Counted from the stretch's first letter, positions 55,722-64,000 are shown. The stretch is DNA of 64,000 bases from Brevibacillus migulae (GCF_004521915.1 NZ_SDKD01000009.1:1-64000); one strand, 5' to 3'. Numbers and translations: made by a program. Notes: a model not told the origin generated them from the sequence alone.

Positions 55722-56858
55722 TCATCTCTTTATCAACCTTATAGTAGGCTCAGGTTCTTTATAGTTTAGAGTGCCTTGATCAAGATTGCAGAGCATTTCG
55801 ATATATTCTTGTGGTACGGATATCTCTTGTATTAACTGCAATTCATTTTTGATTTTGTTCTCCAATAGCATTAAGATGCTTTTCCTTAAAACCACAGGTT
55901 CCTGTAGAGGAAAGACATCATCGAGTGGCTCTTTTGTCCTCATCTTCTTCATGGACATTTGTTTAACAAGTGATGTGTATCTACTCTCATCAATTAGCTT
56001 TAAATCTAAACACCTGTACAACATGGCGGCAATTGATACATTCCAATATTTCTTCAGCTCCACAAAATGTAGCAATGATGTTGAAGTCACTGTCTTTGCA
56101 AATGCCTCTGCTGGCAACAACAATGCTGATGCAAACCGATTTGCTTGATTCTCCATTTCTTTAAATTCAATTCGGCTAAGTACGTCTTGATTATCGATTT
56201 CCTTGTGCATCAATATGTGTCCTAATTCATGAGCACCATCAAATTGACGTCTAAATGCGGATTGCTTATCATTGCCGAGAAAAATAAAGGGTCTGCCTCT
56301 TCGGTGCTGACAAAAAGCATCAACCTTTTCACTATCAGTATCCACTGAAAACACAATGACCCCGTTTCTCTCCAATAAATGGACAATATTCGTGATTGGT
56401 TTATCACCCAGTTCCCAATGATTCCGAACTTGTTCGGCTAATAGCTCAATCGAATTATTGTTCCACTCGGTATTAAGGCAAAGGGAGCTATCGGGTAAGT
56501 TTAGCTCAGGAAATTCGATATACTCAGATAAATACTCGTAGATATACCCCGCTAATAATGTCTTTTGGAATTGAACTTCTTTGCTCTTCTTTGTAGCTGT
56601 AGCATTGGCACGAAAAAATGTGTTTCCAACATATTGTTCATTGAACTCTCGATAAAAAAAGCTTTTTGGGAATTTGAGTGTATTGATTAACACCAACACC
56701 GTCTCTTGCTTTGGAGAATGCTCTCCCAGTTCAAATTGGGATATCGCTTGTTTCGATACCCCAATTTTTTTTGCAAGGTCACTAATTGTCATACCACGTA
56801 CTAAACGTGCTTCCCTTAGCCTTTTCGGGTTAAACTGCGGCTCTTGTTTTACATTCAT
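55722..56858 (-). CDS. XRE-family regulator fused to ImmA/IrrE metallopeptidase
   Basis: A 378-residue protein. Residues 10-65 are an XRE helix-turn-helix (LREARLVRGMTISDLAKKIG, then VSKQAISQFE); from about 160 an ImmA/IrrE (DUF955) zinc peptidase follows with HELGHILMH and a downstream glutamate in EMENQANRFASALLLP. Such fusions cleave repressors or act as antitoxin-like regulators in phages, ICEs and defence loci. TAGGAG precedes the ATG. It follows the 56.9-57.6 kb gene by 31 bases and is probably the regulator of this cluster. Confidence 0.88.
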   Translation of the reverse strand: MNVKQEPQFNPKRLREARLVRGMTISDLAKKIGVSKQAISQFELGEHSPKQETVLVLINTLKFPKSFFYREFNEQYVGNTFFRANATATKKSKEVQFQKTLLAGYIYEYLSEYIEFPELNLPDSSLCLNTEWNNNSIELLAEQVRNHWELGDKPITNIVHLLERNGVIVFSVDTDSEKVDAFCQHRRGRPFIFLGNDKQSAFRRQFDGAHELGHILMHKEIDNQDVLSRIEFKEMENQANRFASALLLPAEAFAKTVTSTSLLHFVELKKYWNVSIAAMLYRCLDLKLIDESRYTSLVKQMSMKKMRTKEPLDDVFPLQEPVVLRKSILMLLENKIKNELQLIQEISVPQEYIEMLCNLDQGTLNYKEPEPTIRLIKR

Positions 56859-56889
56859 GATAAATTACTCCTAATCTGCTGAAGTCTTT

Positions 56890-57573
56890 CTAAGTTGAAG
56901 GGGGATTCTTCAATTTAACCACAATATCGTTGTCTTCTTTTGGAGTTTTAAGCCGAGGTTCGATATCGGAAGCTCGGTAGTTGTTCAGTGGAATTACGTC
57001 TCTTGTATTGAGGATGATGGCATCCGTAATATCTTCCTTGTAGATCCAATCCACTTGGTCAGGTCTTAAAGCTCCCTCATAAATGATATCACTATCCCGA
57101 TCATAGCTTACTATGATCCCAAAGGGGTGGTTATCTGAGCCCTGAAATAATGACGGTTGATAAATAGTATCACCAAGTAATTCTTCTTTTGGTGCTCCCA
57201 TATCCAGGAGGCGATCGAAATTCGATGAAGCAAAGTCCCCTCGATACCCGCTTGGATTGTAAACGTATTTGTTTTTGGGTAACTTTGAGACTAAAATAAA
57301 TATATTTCTTACCGAATCATGAATAACTATATAAGGATGAAACCCAGCTTTTTTCTTGAAAACTTTCATCTGTGTATGAGGAGAATTCAGAATCATTTTT
57401 TCAACATGGGTATTTACAGCATCGTACTGTAGTCGAGGGTCATACGTATTAGTAGTGAACGATGGAAGCAATGCTTTTATTGACTGATACTCCTTTTTTC
57501 CCTCTTGTATTCCTCTTACAATCAGGCTCCTTTGCTCGTCCAACAGCATGCACTTCTCAAGATACATTTTCAT
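56890..57573 (-). CDS. Hypothetical protein, first gene of the XRE-ImmA cluster
   Basis: A 227-residue soluble protein. The N-terminal half contains MKVFKKKAGFHPYIVIHDSV and the second half NPSGYRGDFASSNFDRLLDM, reminiscent of DUF5986-type proteins that accompany XRE-ImmA/IrrE genes, but the assignment is uncertain. ATG at 57573 with GGGAGGGG before it. As the most upstream gene of the leftward run, it marks the operon start; the promoter would lie in 57595-57700. Confidence 0.62.
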   Translation of the reverse strand: MKMYLEKCMLLDEQRSLIVRGIQEGKKEYQSIKALLPSFTTNTYDPRLQYDAVNTHVEKMILNSPHTQMKVFKKKAGFHPYIVIHDSVRNIFILVSKLPKNKYVYNPSGYRGDFASSNFDRLLDMGAPKEELLGDTIYQPSLFQGSDNHPFGIIVSYDRDSDIIYEGALRPDQVDWIYKEDITDAIILNTRDVIPLNNYRASDIEPRLKTPKEDNDIVVKLKNPPST

Positions 57574-57594
57574 AGTTACCCCTCCCGTTCCCAA

Positions 57595-58081
57595 TTACAT
57601 ATATAACCATTATTTACCCATTTATCAATTTTGTCAAGTAACACTGATTGTTTAAGGATAAAATCAAGTTTAGAGAATTATATAGAAATTATGTCCACAT
57701 ATGACCTCCCAGCACCCATATTGGTAAAGCGGTTCTTTTAGAGCAAATTGTTCAACTGTGAGAAATAATGTACAAACTCAATCAAATCAGAAATAAGGTT
57801 TATATACCTCTAATGAGCCGTTGCCTCTGGCGGATCGGGACACATGAAAAAAAACTGTGATCCGTCAGTAGTTAGCTGAGGGATTCCCAGTCCTTGGTGA
57901 GATTGAAGACAAGATTCGTTTCTCTAAGATAAGGTTTGGAGCGAACAATACTGTTATGAAACTTTAGAAAGACACCTGCATTGGCATATGGAATTTCAAT
58001 TTGCCAGATTCTTCTGCAATGTAATAACATAAACGTAAACTTGATAAGTATAAAACTGGTTGCAGAGAGAGGTGCTTTGAG
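57595..58081. other. Intergenic region between divergent genes
   Basis: No supported gene. It must hold the promoters of the leftward cluster and of the gene at 58082. CGGATC/GATCCG (57832-57865) is an inverted repeat. A minus-strand open frame at 57872-58198 overlaps the real gene start and has no ribosome site. Confidence 0.45.
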
Positions 58082-59341
58082 TTGGATACAATTTTTTGGT
58101 TTATCGTAATACCTATTGTAATCATTACAGTTTATTTTTTTCTTAAATTTAAAAGGAAAAATGAAACAGCTAATAACATTCAAATTAATTATCAACATTC
58201 TCCCACCTATGATTTACCATGGGAAATTAAAAGCTATAAATCAACGGAATTGGAATTGTATAACCCACCTAAAGCTTTGGCTTTAACGGATTCCCTAAAG
58301 AGCCACATAAATAATGTTATAAAATTATCACCGAATGCCAAGGATATCGTTCAAAACGAAAGAAAAGTGGTGGTTAAATTTGGTGAGGAAGTTCTTAACA
58401 AGTTAAAATCAGGTGAATTTAAACTTATGAGAAAAGAAGGAACCCTTGATGAATTCAGGGCAATCGCCGTTGATCAAAAAAACCAAATTAGGAATCATGG
58501 ATGGATAGAAATGAAGGATGTTTGGAAAGTAAATCCTACACAATTAGCCAATGCTGCATTAGGTGTACTAACAGTCATTACTTCTCAGGAACACTTAGAA
58601 AGAATAAACAAACAGTTAAATGTTATTGATCGCAAAATCGATACTTTACTAAGGCTTTACAATAATGATAAAATCGGAAAAATTCAGGGCAGTATTCGTT
58701 ATCTTAAATCTATTTTGCCAGATGTAGGTGATATGGATGGAAGTAGCATGCAAGTTTATTCGGCAAAAATGGAGGATATTTCATTACGTTGTTATGATGA
58801 AATGCACTCCATCCTACTGGAGTTTCCGCAATTAATAAATGAAGCTCTTCATATTAATGAAAAAACAAAATTTGGTATTGACAAGGTTGTTAATGAGATT
58901 AAAGAGTTGACTTATACATTTGAGCAAAAGTTGCTCATCGCCTTTGGTAATATAGAAGTAATGTCGATCTGTTTAAAGATCAATAATGACTTTGGAAAAA
59001 ACTCCGAGGTTAGCTTAAATAGACTAACTGATATTGAAGATTATTATAAAGAGTTACTCGCATTTCATGACAAATTTAATAGCATCTTAAAAGATAAAAA
59101 TCTTGGTCTTGATGCTATTTTTAGAACAAGTAAAACCGTATCCAATAAAAAAGCAGAAATCGAAAAACATCTTACTTATCATAATGAAAATATCAGTAGT
59201 AACAGGTCAGTCGTAGATCAACACATAGTTCAATTGAAAAATGGTAGCGATACCTTATTGGACGGACCTATTGACCTTCAAGTTGATTATGATGAGGAAG
59301 ATAATATTACCGCAGTATACAGATTAGAAAAAGCGAACTAA
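58082..59341 (+). CDS. Membrane-anchored helical protein of unknown function
   Basis: A 419-residue protein with one N-terminal membrane helix (residues 4-21, FWFIVIPIVIITVYFFLKF) and a long soluble helical body. The middle (LERINKQLNVIDRKIDTLLRL) and later parts have coiled-coil character; about 100-180 carries a compact part ending in NAALGVLTVITSQ. The start is a TTG at 58082 with AGAGGTG seven bases before. It is divergent from the XRE-ImmA cluster in an A/T-rich region and could be a membrane effector, but no family is recognised. Confidence 0.7.
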   Translation: MDTIFWFIVIPIVIITVYFFLKFKRKNETANNIQINYQHSPTYDLPWEIKSYKSTELELYNPPKALALTDSLKSHINNVIKLSPNAKDIVQNERKVVVKFGEEVLNKLKSGEFKLMRKEGTLDEFRAIAVDQKNQIRNHGWIEMKDVWKVNPTQLANAALGVLTVITSQEHLERINKQLNVIDRKIDTLLRLYNNDKIGKIQGSIRYLKSILPDVGDMDGSSMQVYSAKMEDISLRCYDEMHSILLEFPQLINEALHINEKTKFGIDKVVNEIKELTYTFEQKLLIAFGNIEVMSICLKINNDFGKNSEVSLNRLTDIEDYYKELLAFHDKFNSILKDKNLGLDAIFRTSKTVSNKKAEIEKHLTYHNENISSNRSVVDQHIVQLKNGSDTLLDGPIDLQVDYDEEDNITAVYRLEKAN

Positions 59342-59445
59342 GTGGATCAACTAAGACCAACTGTTTGGTAGCGGTAAAATATTGAGTTTGTTTATATTAA
59401 TAGTTGCAACCAACCCTGCCAGCGAAACTTCACAATCAAGCCAGA

Positions 59446-59497
59446 TTTAAACAATAATACACCGACAAAACAAATAGTCGGTGTATTATTGTTTAAA
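59446..59497. terminator. Perfect 21-bp palindrome, terminator or mobile-element trace
   Basis: Positions 59446-59466 pair without mismatch with 59477-59497 around a ten-base loop. It lies about 100 bases after the stop of the 58082 gene. No T-run follows, so it is a poor intrinsic terminator despite the long stem; ends are TTTAAA on both sides. Confidence 0.55.
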
Positions 59498-59606
59498 CCC
59501 GTTCACAAAAATCTTTCACCTTTTGGAAAGTAATAGGCTCGTTCACCACTCAAGACAGCCTTTACTATTTCATAACCTAAACCTTCTCCATGTTTTGCCA
59601 CTTGTA

Positions 59607-59948
59607 TCAACTTAAATCCTTTCCACTGTAAGATAAATATTCGAAATACCTTTTAACAGCATGATTTAGTGATTTAGTACCCTCGTATATTGATCTCAGA
59701 CCTTTCCTGCCCGTAATAGTAATGGAATGTTTGGGATGAATACCTTGGTTCGCATCTTCAAGAGTATATGATAACTTGTCCAACAATGTTCTTCCTTGAT
59801 CCTTATGAAAGTGTTCTGCTAAATCGCCTTCATGTTTTTGTACTCTCCTACATCTTGATATGCAATCACTAATTACTCTTGAATTATCAATACTCTCTGA
59901 TAAATATGTCCTGAATTGTTCTTCATTCCTCAACTCCGCTTGCTTCAT
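59607..59948 (-). CDS. Small hypothetical protein
   Basis: A 113-residue soluble helical protein with many charged residues, for example SRVISDCISRCRRVQKHEGD in the N-terminal half and TKSLNHAVKRYFEYLSYSG at the end. GGAGGGG lies eight bases before the ATG at 59948, so it is a real gene; the longer frame to 60005 is not needed. Similar orphan genes occur next to restriction or BREX genes, but I cannot name a family. Confidence 0.6.
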   Translation of the reverse strand: MKQAELRNEEQFRTYLSESIDNSRVISDCISRCRRVQKHEGDLAEHFHKDQGRTLLDKLSYTLEDANQGIHPKHSITITGRKGLRSIYEGTKSLNHAVKRYFEYLSYSGKDLS

Positions 59949-60344
59949 AACAATTCCCCTCCAAAACTGACCCCTCTGAAGGAATATTATCACAAAAAAA
60001 TGCAATCTGCTTTAGCAATTACAACGGCTAAAGTAGGTGTTTAAACCTGTATGAATAAAGCTCGGTTACAAAAGCAATTTTACTCAAAAGCGCATATTTA
60101 CACACTACTCTTGGATACGTAATATTAGATATTTTAAACTATTTATCGGATGAATTAACTAAAAATGATTAACCCCCCTGATAATTGTACCAACCTCTTC
60201 TTTGGAAATATACTAACAAGACCCTAAAATGAAATCAAAAACAAACAAGCCATCATCTCAAACATCTCCAAAGTTCGCCAAGTGTTGATTTTCTCCTGTC
60301 TAACGTTAAATTTTTTTCAACTAATGGTAATCTTACTTTTTCTT

Positions 60345-60524
60345 CTAAAATAAATCGGGGCGATTGTTAATACAAATATTACTCCACTTTACATATCTAA
60401 CAGCTAAGTGACAAGGAATCCTATTTTGTTGAAATCTATTATGACTCGTGGCAACAAGATATTCAGAAAAGTCATGTTTTCGATAAAAATATAATCTACC
60501 TATTTCAAAGAATTTCCTAATCAT
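60345..60524 (-). CDS. Short ORF, possible gene
   Basis: A 59-codon frame, MIRKFFEIGRLYFYRKHDFS at its start and ending NICINNRPDLF. Composition is protein-like (aromatic and basic residues), but only AGGGA two bases before the ATG supports it; an AGGAGG site stands about 25 bases further upstream, before a stop in this frame, so an upstream part may be lost to a frameshift. The rest of 60006-60647 shows no gene. Confidence 0.35.
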   Translation of the reverse strand: MIRKFFEIGRLYFYRKHDFSEYLVATSHNRFQQNRIPCHLAVRYVKWSNICINNRPDLF

Positions 60525-60572
60525 TTCCCTGTTTTTTTGCTCAGTTCACTTCCTCCTAAAAAGTTATGACGT

Positions 60573-60620
60573 AAAAAGAGCATTCCAAAAAAGCGTTCCT
60601 TCCGCCTTTTGGATGCTCCT
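60573..60620 (-). terminator. Terminator of the 60.6-61.2 kb gene
   Basis: GAGCAT(T)CCAAAA and TTTTGGATGCTC pair with one bulge; the left A-run gives T on the minus strand. Confidence 0.7.
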
Positions 60621-60647
60621 TATTGTCTGGAATCACTCCTGCAACTA

Positions 60648-61241
60648 TTAGATTCTATCTCTTGCAGAGAACGGCCAACCGTTATATGTTCTCCAGTATG
60701 ATTCTAATGCTTCTCTGCCAGACTTATCTCCTAACAGACCTTTGATAAATTTTTGCTCATCTGGTTCCAAATTTTCCATAGGGAGTTTATCATGGAATAA
60801 TCGAACCCATATATCATATTTTGATAAACTCTTATACTTTTCTAATCCAATTACCCCTGTTTTGTTATTTTTTTGGGCGAAATGTGATCGGATCCCTGCA
60901 AATATATTCTGTTCGTGTCCATTGTATATAATCAAAAAACCATCATCATCTGGTTTACATAAGTTATCCTGAAAGAGATTAGAGTTGTATTTTATAATTT
61001 CAGGAATACTTATTCCCTTTTCAGACAGGTCAGTCGCATTTTTATTTTTCAATTTTTCGATCGACATATCTTTGACCAAGAACCAATACAACCCGCTGGC
61101 TCCTCTTTTTTCCCAAGTATTCGGGCAGTGCGTTTTCATCCATTTACATGTAAAGGTATCCCCATCCCAAGATTTTCTTTTGCCAAATTCGATCTCAATT
61201 GCATTCTTCCACGCATAAGTGACTGCCTCTTTTAGTTTCAT
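60648..61241 (-). CDS. Hypothetical protein, possibly nuclease-like
   Basis: A 197-residue soluble protein. After GASGLYWFLVKDMS a distant GIY-like motif could be read, with IIYNGHEQNIFAGIRSHFAQ further on and a C-terminal ALESYWRTYNGWPFSARD resembling the tail of some homing-endonuclease-like proteins. These are weak hints and no family is assigned. GAGGGAG precedes the ATG. It stands alone between the unknown small genes and the Excalibur remnant. Confidence 0.6.
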   Translation of the reverse strand: MKLKEAVTYAWKNAIEIEFGKRKSWDGDTFTCKWMKTHCPNTWEKRGASGLYWFLVKDMSIEKLKNKNATDLSEKGISIPEIIKYNSNLFQDNLCKPDDDGFLIIYNGHEQNIFAGIRSHFAQKNNKTGVIGLEKYKSLSKYDIWVRLFHDKLPMENLEPDEQKFIKGLLGDKSGREALESYWRTYNGWPFSARDRI

Positions 61242-61295
61242 TTTGCTCCCTCAAATCAATCGAACATTCTGTCAAAAACGAATTATTTAACATCT

Positions 61296-61690
61296 CTACT
61301 CGCATGCCACACCGTCGTTATCTCTCTCCAACTTACGACTATATCCTGGATCACTCTTGTACAGAGGAGCAGCCCCTGCATCCCGAACTTCTTTGCAATT
61401 CTTATAAACAACGACCTTCGATTTACTTGTAGACGTACTATTACTTCCCGAAGATACCGTTGCAGGTTGGGTAGGTGTCGTGAGCTTCGTAAGTTGAGGT
61501 TTGTGTTGCTACCCTTTGTTTCGCTTTTACAGGCTTAACTATTCCACTCTTTCCACCATCAATAACAAACAAAACTCTTGTTCCATCAGGATAATCCTCC
61601 CGTTGATTTCCTAACCAAAAACCAAATCCTCTGTTATCAGAAGACGAGACATATGCAACCTCAGCTCCATCACGCCTTCTTTACGCTTAC
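61296..61690 (-). pseudogene. Degraded Excalibur-domain protein
   Basis: Read leftward, one frame gives [19 protein letters not shown] and [15 protein letters not shown] to about 61500, then the frame shifts and continues as [20 protein letters not shown] into an Excalibur calcium-binding domain: YKNCKEVRDAGAAPLY, SDPGYSRKLERDNDG and ACE before a TAG at 61298-61296. The shift near 61500 is inside a linker; in the first frame it would end at a TAA. The start lies under the ParM remnant, so the 5' end is lost. Excalibur domains are usually on secreted or surface nucleases. Confidence 0.65.
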
Positions 61691-61892
61691 TGACCATGTA
61701 AAGGAGATTATCAGCTTTGCGTTGAGTAGAGGAATTACGTTTAACAATACCGAGATTTTGTTTTGTGGTGGCGGTAGCTTGATTCTTCACCTTTTCCCTG
61801 AAGCCACTATCTCAGATGACCCACAGTACGGGAACGTAAAAAGCTACTTAATGGTAGGCGAAGCAAAATGGCTAAATTCAAGCTATCAATAA
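61690..61892 (+). pseudogene. C-terminal remnant of a ParM/StbA-like actin
   Basis: The frame reads DHVKEIISFALSRGITFNNT, EILFCGGGSLIL and ATISDDPQYGNVKSYLMVGE to a TAA at 61892. This is the C-terminal phosphate-2/adenosine region of plasmid-segregation actins (ParM/StbA/Alp7A type). The first roughly 250 residues are missing. Its stop overlaps the ParR-like gene by 25 bases, as in a parMR operon. Confidence 0.7.
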
Positions 61893-62110
61893 GCTTCAGG
61901 AGACAATATGAATACATTTACATGCATCTTTTACTCCAGCCTAATAAAAGTGACTATGTTTGCCGGCTGATAGAAGAAGATATGAATAAAAAGGGACGAT
62001 TGTCGGAGGAGAATATAAGGGGAGTGGTTATGGAGATACTTCACCTGCAGGGAAAAAGGCGTTGGGCTTTGTTTCTGAAAACAGGAATCAACTATCTGCG
62101 AAAGATATAG
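61868..62110 (+). CDS. ParR-like partition adaptor
   Basis: An 80-residue basic protein: KFKLSISFRRQYEYIYMHLL, then NKSDYVCRLIEEDMNKKG. It resembles the small ribbon-helix-helix ParR adaptors encoded behind parM, which bind the centromere parC and repress the operon. With parM reduced to its 3' end and no promoter of its own visible, it is probably not functional. Its position identifies the segment as plasmid- or phage-plasmid-derived. Confidence 0.6.
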   Translation: MAKFKLSISFRRQYEYIYMHLLLQPNKSDYVCRLIEEDMNKKGRLSEENIRGVVMEILHLQGKRRWALFLKTGINYLRKI

Positions 62111-62143
62111 ATATTATAAACAGTTTATTTTAACTCATTTCAT

Positions 62144-62196
62144 GAAAAACTCCGCCTGTTTGGGAACTATTTCAGTTCAACAGCGGAGTTTTTTAT
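62144..62196. terminator. Bidirectional terminator between ParR-like gene and brxL
   Basis: AACTCCGC and GCGGAGTT pair with AAAAA on the left and TTTTTT on the right; inner GTTC/GAAC may extend the stem. Confidence 0.8.
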
Positions 62197-62210
62197 TATT
62201 CTTCGAATTG

Positions 62211-64000
62211 TTAACCTACTCCAAGTGCCTTAAACACCGCATCAGTCGGATCAGAATAGAAAACAGGTTGTATCTTAATCAACAAATCAGGTGGAACTGT
62301 TTGGAAGTCTACAACAGAAGCTGCTGGTATTAATACACGTTTCGCACCTGCATCCACACATACTTGCAAGATATTGGCGAACTCCTCGACTTTGGCAATT
62401 GTGCCTCCAACAGTCATGTTACCGAGCACCACCATACTCTCTTGTACAGGTCTTTCCAAGGCTCCCGAACACAATCCGATCAATTCAGCAATTGCAAGCT
62501 CACTTGTTAATCCAATACCTTGCAAATCACTAATATGCATGAGATAATCCTTTGTTTTCGTACTAATTGAGCCACTGATACTTTTGCAGTTGGCAGTAAA
62601 GTAACGGAAGGCAGTATCCAGACTTTCCTTTGCTCCACGATGAGAACCAACACCCGATTTTTCAAACTTACCTGTACCCGATACGACCTGATTTTCCAGC
62701 TTATATACCCCAATCATGCCTGAATCTCCGTGGCCAACAGTGTATACGTGACCTGGTTTACCTAAGCCTTCAGGAATCAGTTTGCCGCCGCCTTGCTCTG
62801 GAACGGAAACATATTCTTCATTCATCGTCTCTCTATCAATGTAGGAGAAGTGGACATCGTAAAACTCCATGCCACCGATCTTCTTGAGCTGTTCTTTTAC
62901 CCTTCTCCGTCCTTCGAGGGCATAATTCAGGATCTCTTCTACGTTTTCTTTTGTGAAATCTCCATTCGGATACAAGAGCTTGATTAAGCCTGACACTGTT
63001 TTACGAACGGCAATTACATCACGTTGGTTCAAATTGTTGCCGAGTTTAAAGTAACGGTCGATAGCATCTGCAAATGAACGCTTACGCATTTCCCTAAAAA
63101 ATTCCGCCATGTAATCGACGATGAACCCATACTTATCGGTAAAGAAATCTGGACGCATTTTCGGGACTTCCCAACCTGGTAAGTAATAATGCATCCGATC
63201 AAAAAAGGCTGAGTCATTTGCCATTGCTTCAGGAAATGGTGCAAATAAATGAGAGGTCTTTATCAACGAATCAAGGCTTTGATTAATATTCCCTACGAAT
63301 ACCATGGAAGCAGAAGCCGCTTTCTCTTCTCTTCCCCTTGCAAATGATCCTGACGCCATGTAATCCTTCATGATTTGCACGCCATCTTTATCCTTGAATG
63401 TGATGCCCGCTACCTCATCAAATGCTACAGTGTCCCAGAGTCCCACAAGCCCGACCTTTTTTGATGACATATTATAAAACAAATTGGCTACGGTTGTTTG
63501 TCCACCCGATACAAGGATAGAGTTGGGTGAGATCTCTTTGTAGACATGTGATTTCCCTGTACCTCTTGGACCCAGTTCACACATGTTATAGTTATTCTCT
63601 ACAAGCGGTACAAGTCGAAGGAGCAGATGCCATTTTACTCTATTCTCAAGCTGAGTTGGTTCCATACCTGTCGAACGAATAAGTACATCGATCCACTCGT
63701 CTTTCGTGAAGCTTCTTCTTCCCTCCATTATCTCATTCAGATCCATATTCGGCATTTGAATCGGTTTTAAGCTACTAATGCTAAAGGGATTACTGTTCCT
63801 TACTTCTTCATCGAAGAAATACTCCATTTTCAACATACACCAGATCCCGCCTGCCAAGAGCTTGTCATACTCTTTGACATAGTTCGGCGAGATTGGAACC
63901 CCTTTAAGTCCCAAATTCGAAAACTCTGCAACATAAGAATCTATTTTTTCGTTAAGCGTAACAGAAATTTTATCGATAACGGAATACTGACCCAGTTCCC
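62211..64000 (-). CDS. brxL: BREX system Lon-like protease-ATPase BrxL (5' end off window)
   Basis: The frame stays open to the right edge, so about 596 C-terminal codons are present and the start lies outside. The AAA+ core has Walker A GPRGTGKSH, Walker B TVAFDEVAG and an arginine-rich segment, after the family stretch LAGGIWCMLKMEYFF. The C-terminal Lon-type domain keeps a serine in GIGLTSELA and a lysine in VGGTIAKVEEF, the proposed catalytic pair. BrxL is a DNA-binding AAA+ ring needed for phage exclusion in type I BREX and usually the last gene of the operon, which fits transcription from right to left with a terminator behind it. Confidence 0.9.
   Translation of the reverse strand, partial: ELGQYSVIDKISVTLNEKIDSYVAEFSNLGLKGVPISPNYVKEYDKLLAGGIWCMLKMEYFFDEEVRNSNPFSISSLKPIQMPNMDLNEIMEGRRSFTKDEWIDVLIRSTGMEPTQLENRVKWHLLLRLVPLVENNYNMCELGPRGTGKSHVYKEISPNSILVSGGQTTVANLFYNMSSKKVGLVGLWDTVAFDEVAGITFKDKDGVQIMKDYMASGSFARGREEKAASASMVFVGNINQSLDSLIKTSHLFAPFPEAMANDSAFFDRMHYYLPGWEVPKMRPDFFTDKYGFIVDYMAEFFREMRKRSFADAIDRYFKLGNNLNQRDVIAVRKTVSGLIKLLYPNGDFTKENVEEILNYALEGRRRVKEQLKKIGGMEFYDVHFSYIDRETMNEEYVSVPEQGGGKLIPEGLGKPGHVYTVGHGDSGMIGVYKLENQVVSGTGKFEKSGVGSHRGAKESLDTAFRYFTANCKSISGSISTKTKDYLMHISDLQGIGLTSELAIAELIGLCSGALERPVQESMVVLGNMTVGGTIAKVEEFANILQVCVDAGAKRVLIPAASVVDFQTVPPDLLIKIQPVFYSDPTDAVFKALGVG

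Noticed and set aside
57872..58198. Minus-strand 108-codon ORF
   Set aside because: It overlaps the start of the membrane-anchored protein gene and has no ribosome site; low-complexity composition.

Overview
The window reads as chromosomal DNA of a spore-forming, low-to-medium GC member of the Bacillota, most like Brevibacillus or a close Paenibacillaceae relative. Support comes from AAGGAGG-type ribosome sites with frequent GTG and TTG starts, a DUF3231 remnant, GlsB/YeaQ, HxlR, MocR and ECF regulators, an E. coli-type SpeD, and a MqnB-MqnD pair (futalosine menaquinone route). The genus is inferred, not proven.

Layout. 1-0.1 kb: probable leader and promoter of an rRNA operon running off the left edge. 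0.4-6.7 kb: a beta-glucoside PTS locus (GntR regulator, 6-phospho-beta-glucosidase, EIIC, EIIA, EIIB) divergent from a mannose-6-phosphate isomerase fused to a ROK sugar kinase. 6.8-17.4 kb: YciI, a DUF4173 membrane protein, GNAT enzymes, VOC and PPOX proteins next to a CGNR regulator, a DUF2087/GIY-YIG pair, two unknown membrane proteins and a chemoreceptor. 17.8-24.6 kb: mqnB-mqnD, a candidate structured RNA, GlsB, NUDIX, speD, an O-methyltransferase, a NhaC antiporter and a glycosyltransferase. 24.8-34 kb: PAS protein, a scar joining two truncated genes, a FusB-like EF-G-binding protein, gamma carbonic anhydrase, peptidase E, MATE exporter, a MerR-rhodanese fusion with its likely target, an ECF sigma/anti-sigma pair and an internally deleted acetyltransferase. 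34-51 kb: a repeat protein, coiled-coil proteins, a predicted ATPase, DUF2920, a giant hybrid histidine kinase facing a response regulator, PfpI/HxlR, phytase, and MocR/EamA/nitroreductase.

From about 51 kb to the right edge composition becomes visibly A/T-richer and the content turns to defence and mobile-element material. It holds a compact minus-strand cluster (unknown protein, XRE-ImmA/IrrE metallopeptidase, a frameshifted unknown, DUF6037, a Schlafen-type AlbA_2 protein and a frameshifted zinc-ribbon protein), a membrane-anchored helical protein, small unknown genes, remnants of an Excalibur protein and of a ParM/ParR plasmid-partition module, and the 3' part of brxL. The rest of a BREX system should therefore lie beyond the right edge. 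The cluster at 51.7-57.6 kb is the best candidate for an undescribed system. At least three genes of the island carry frameshifts, so it may be decaying, or the assembly may contain indel errors there.
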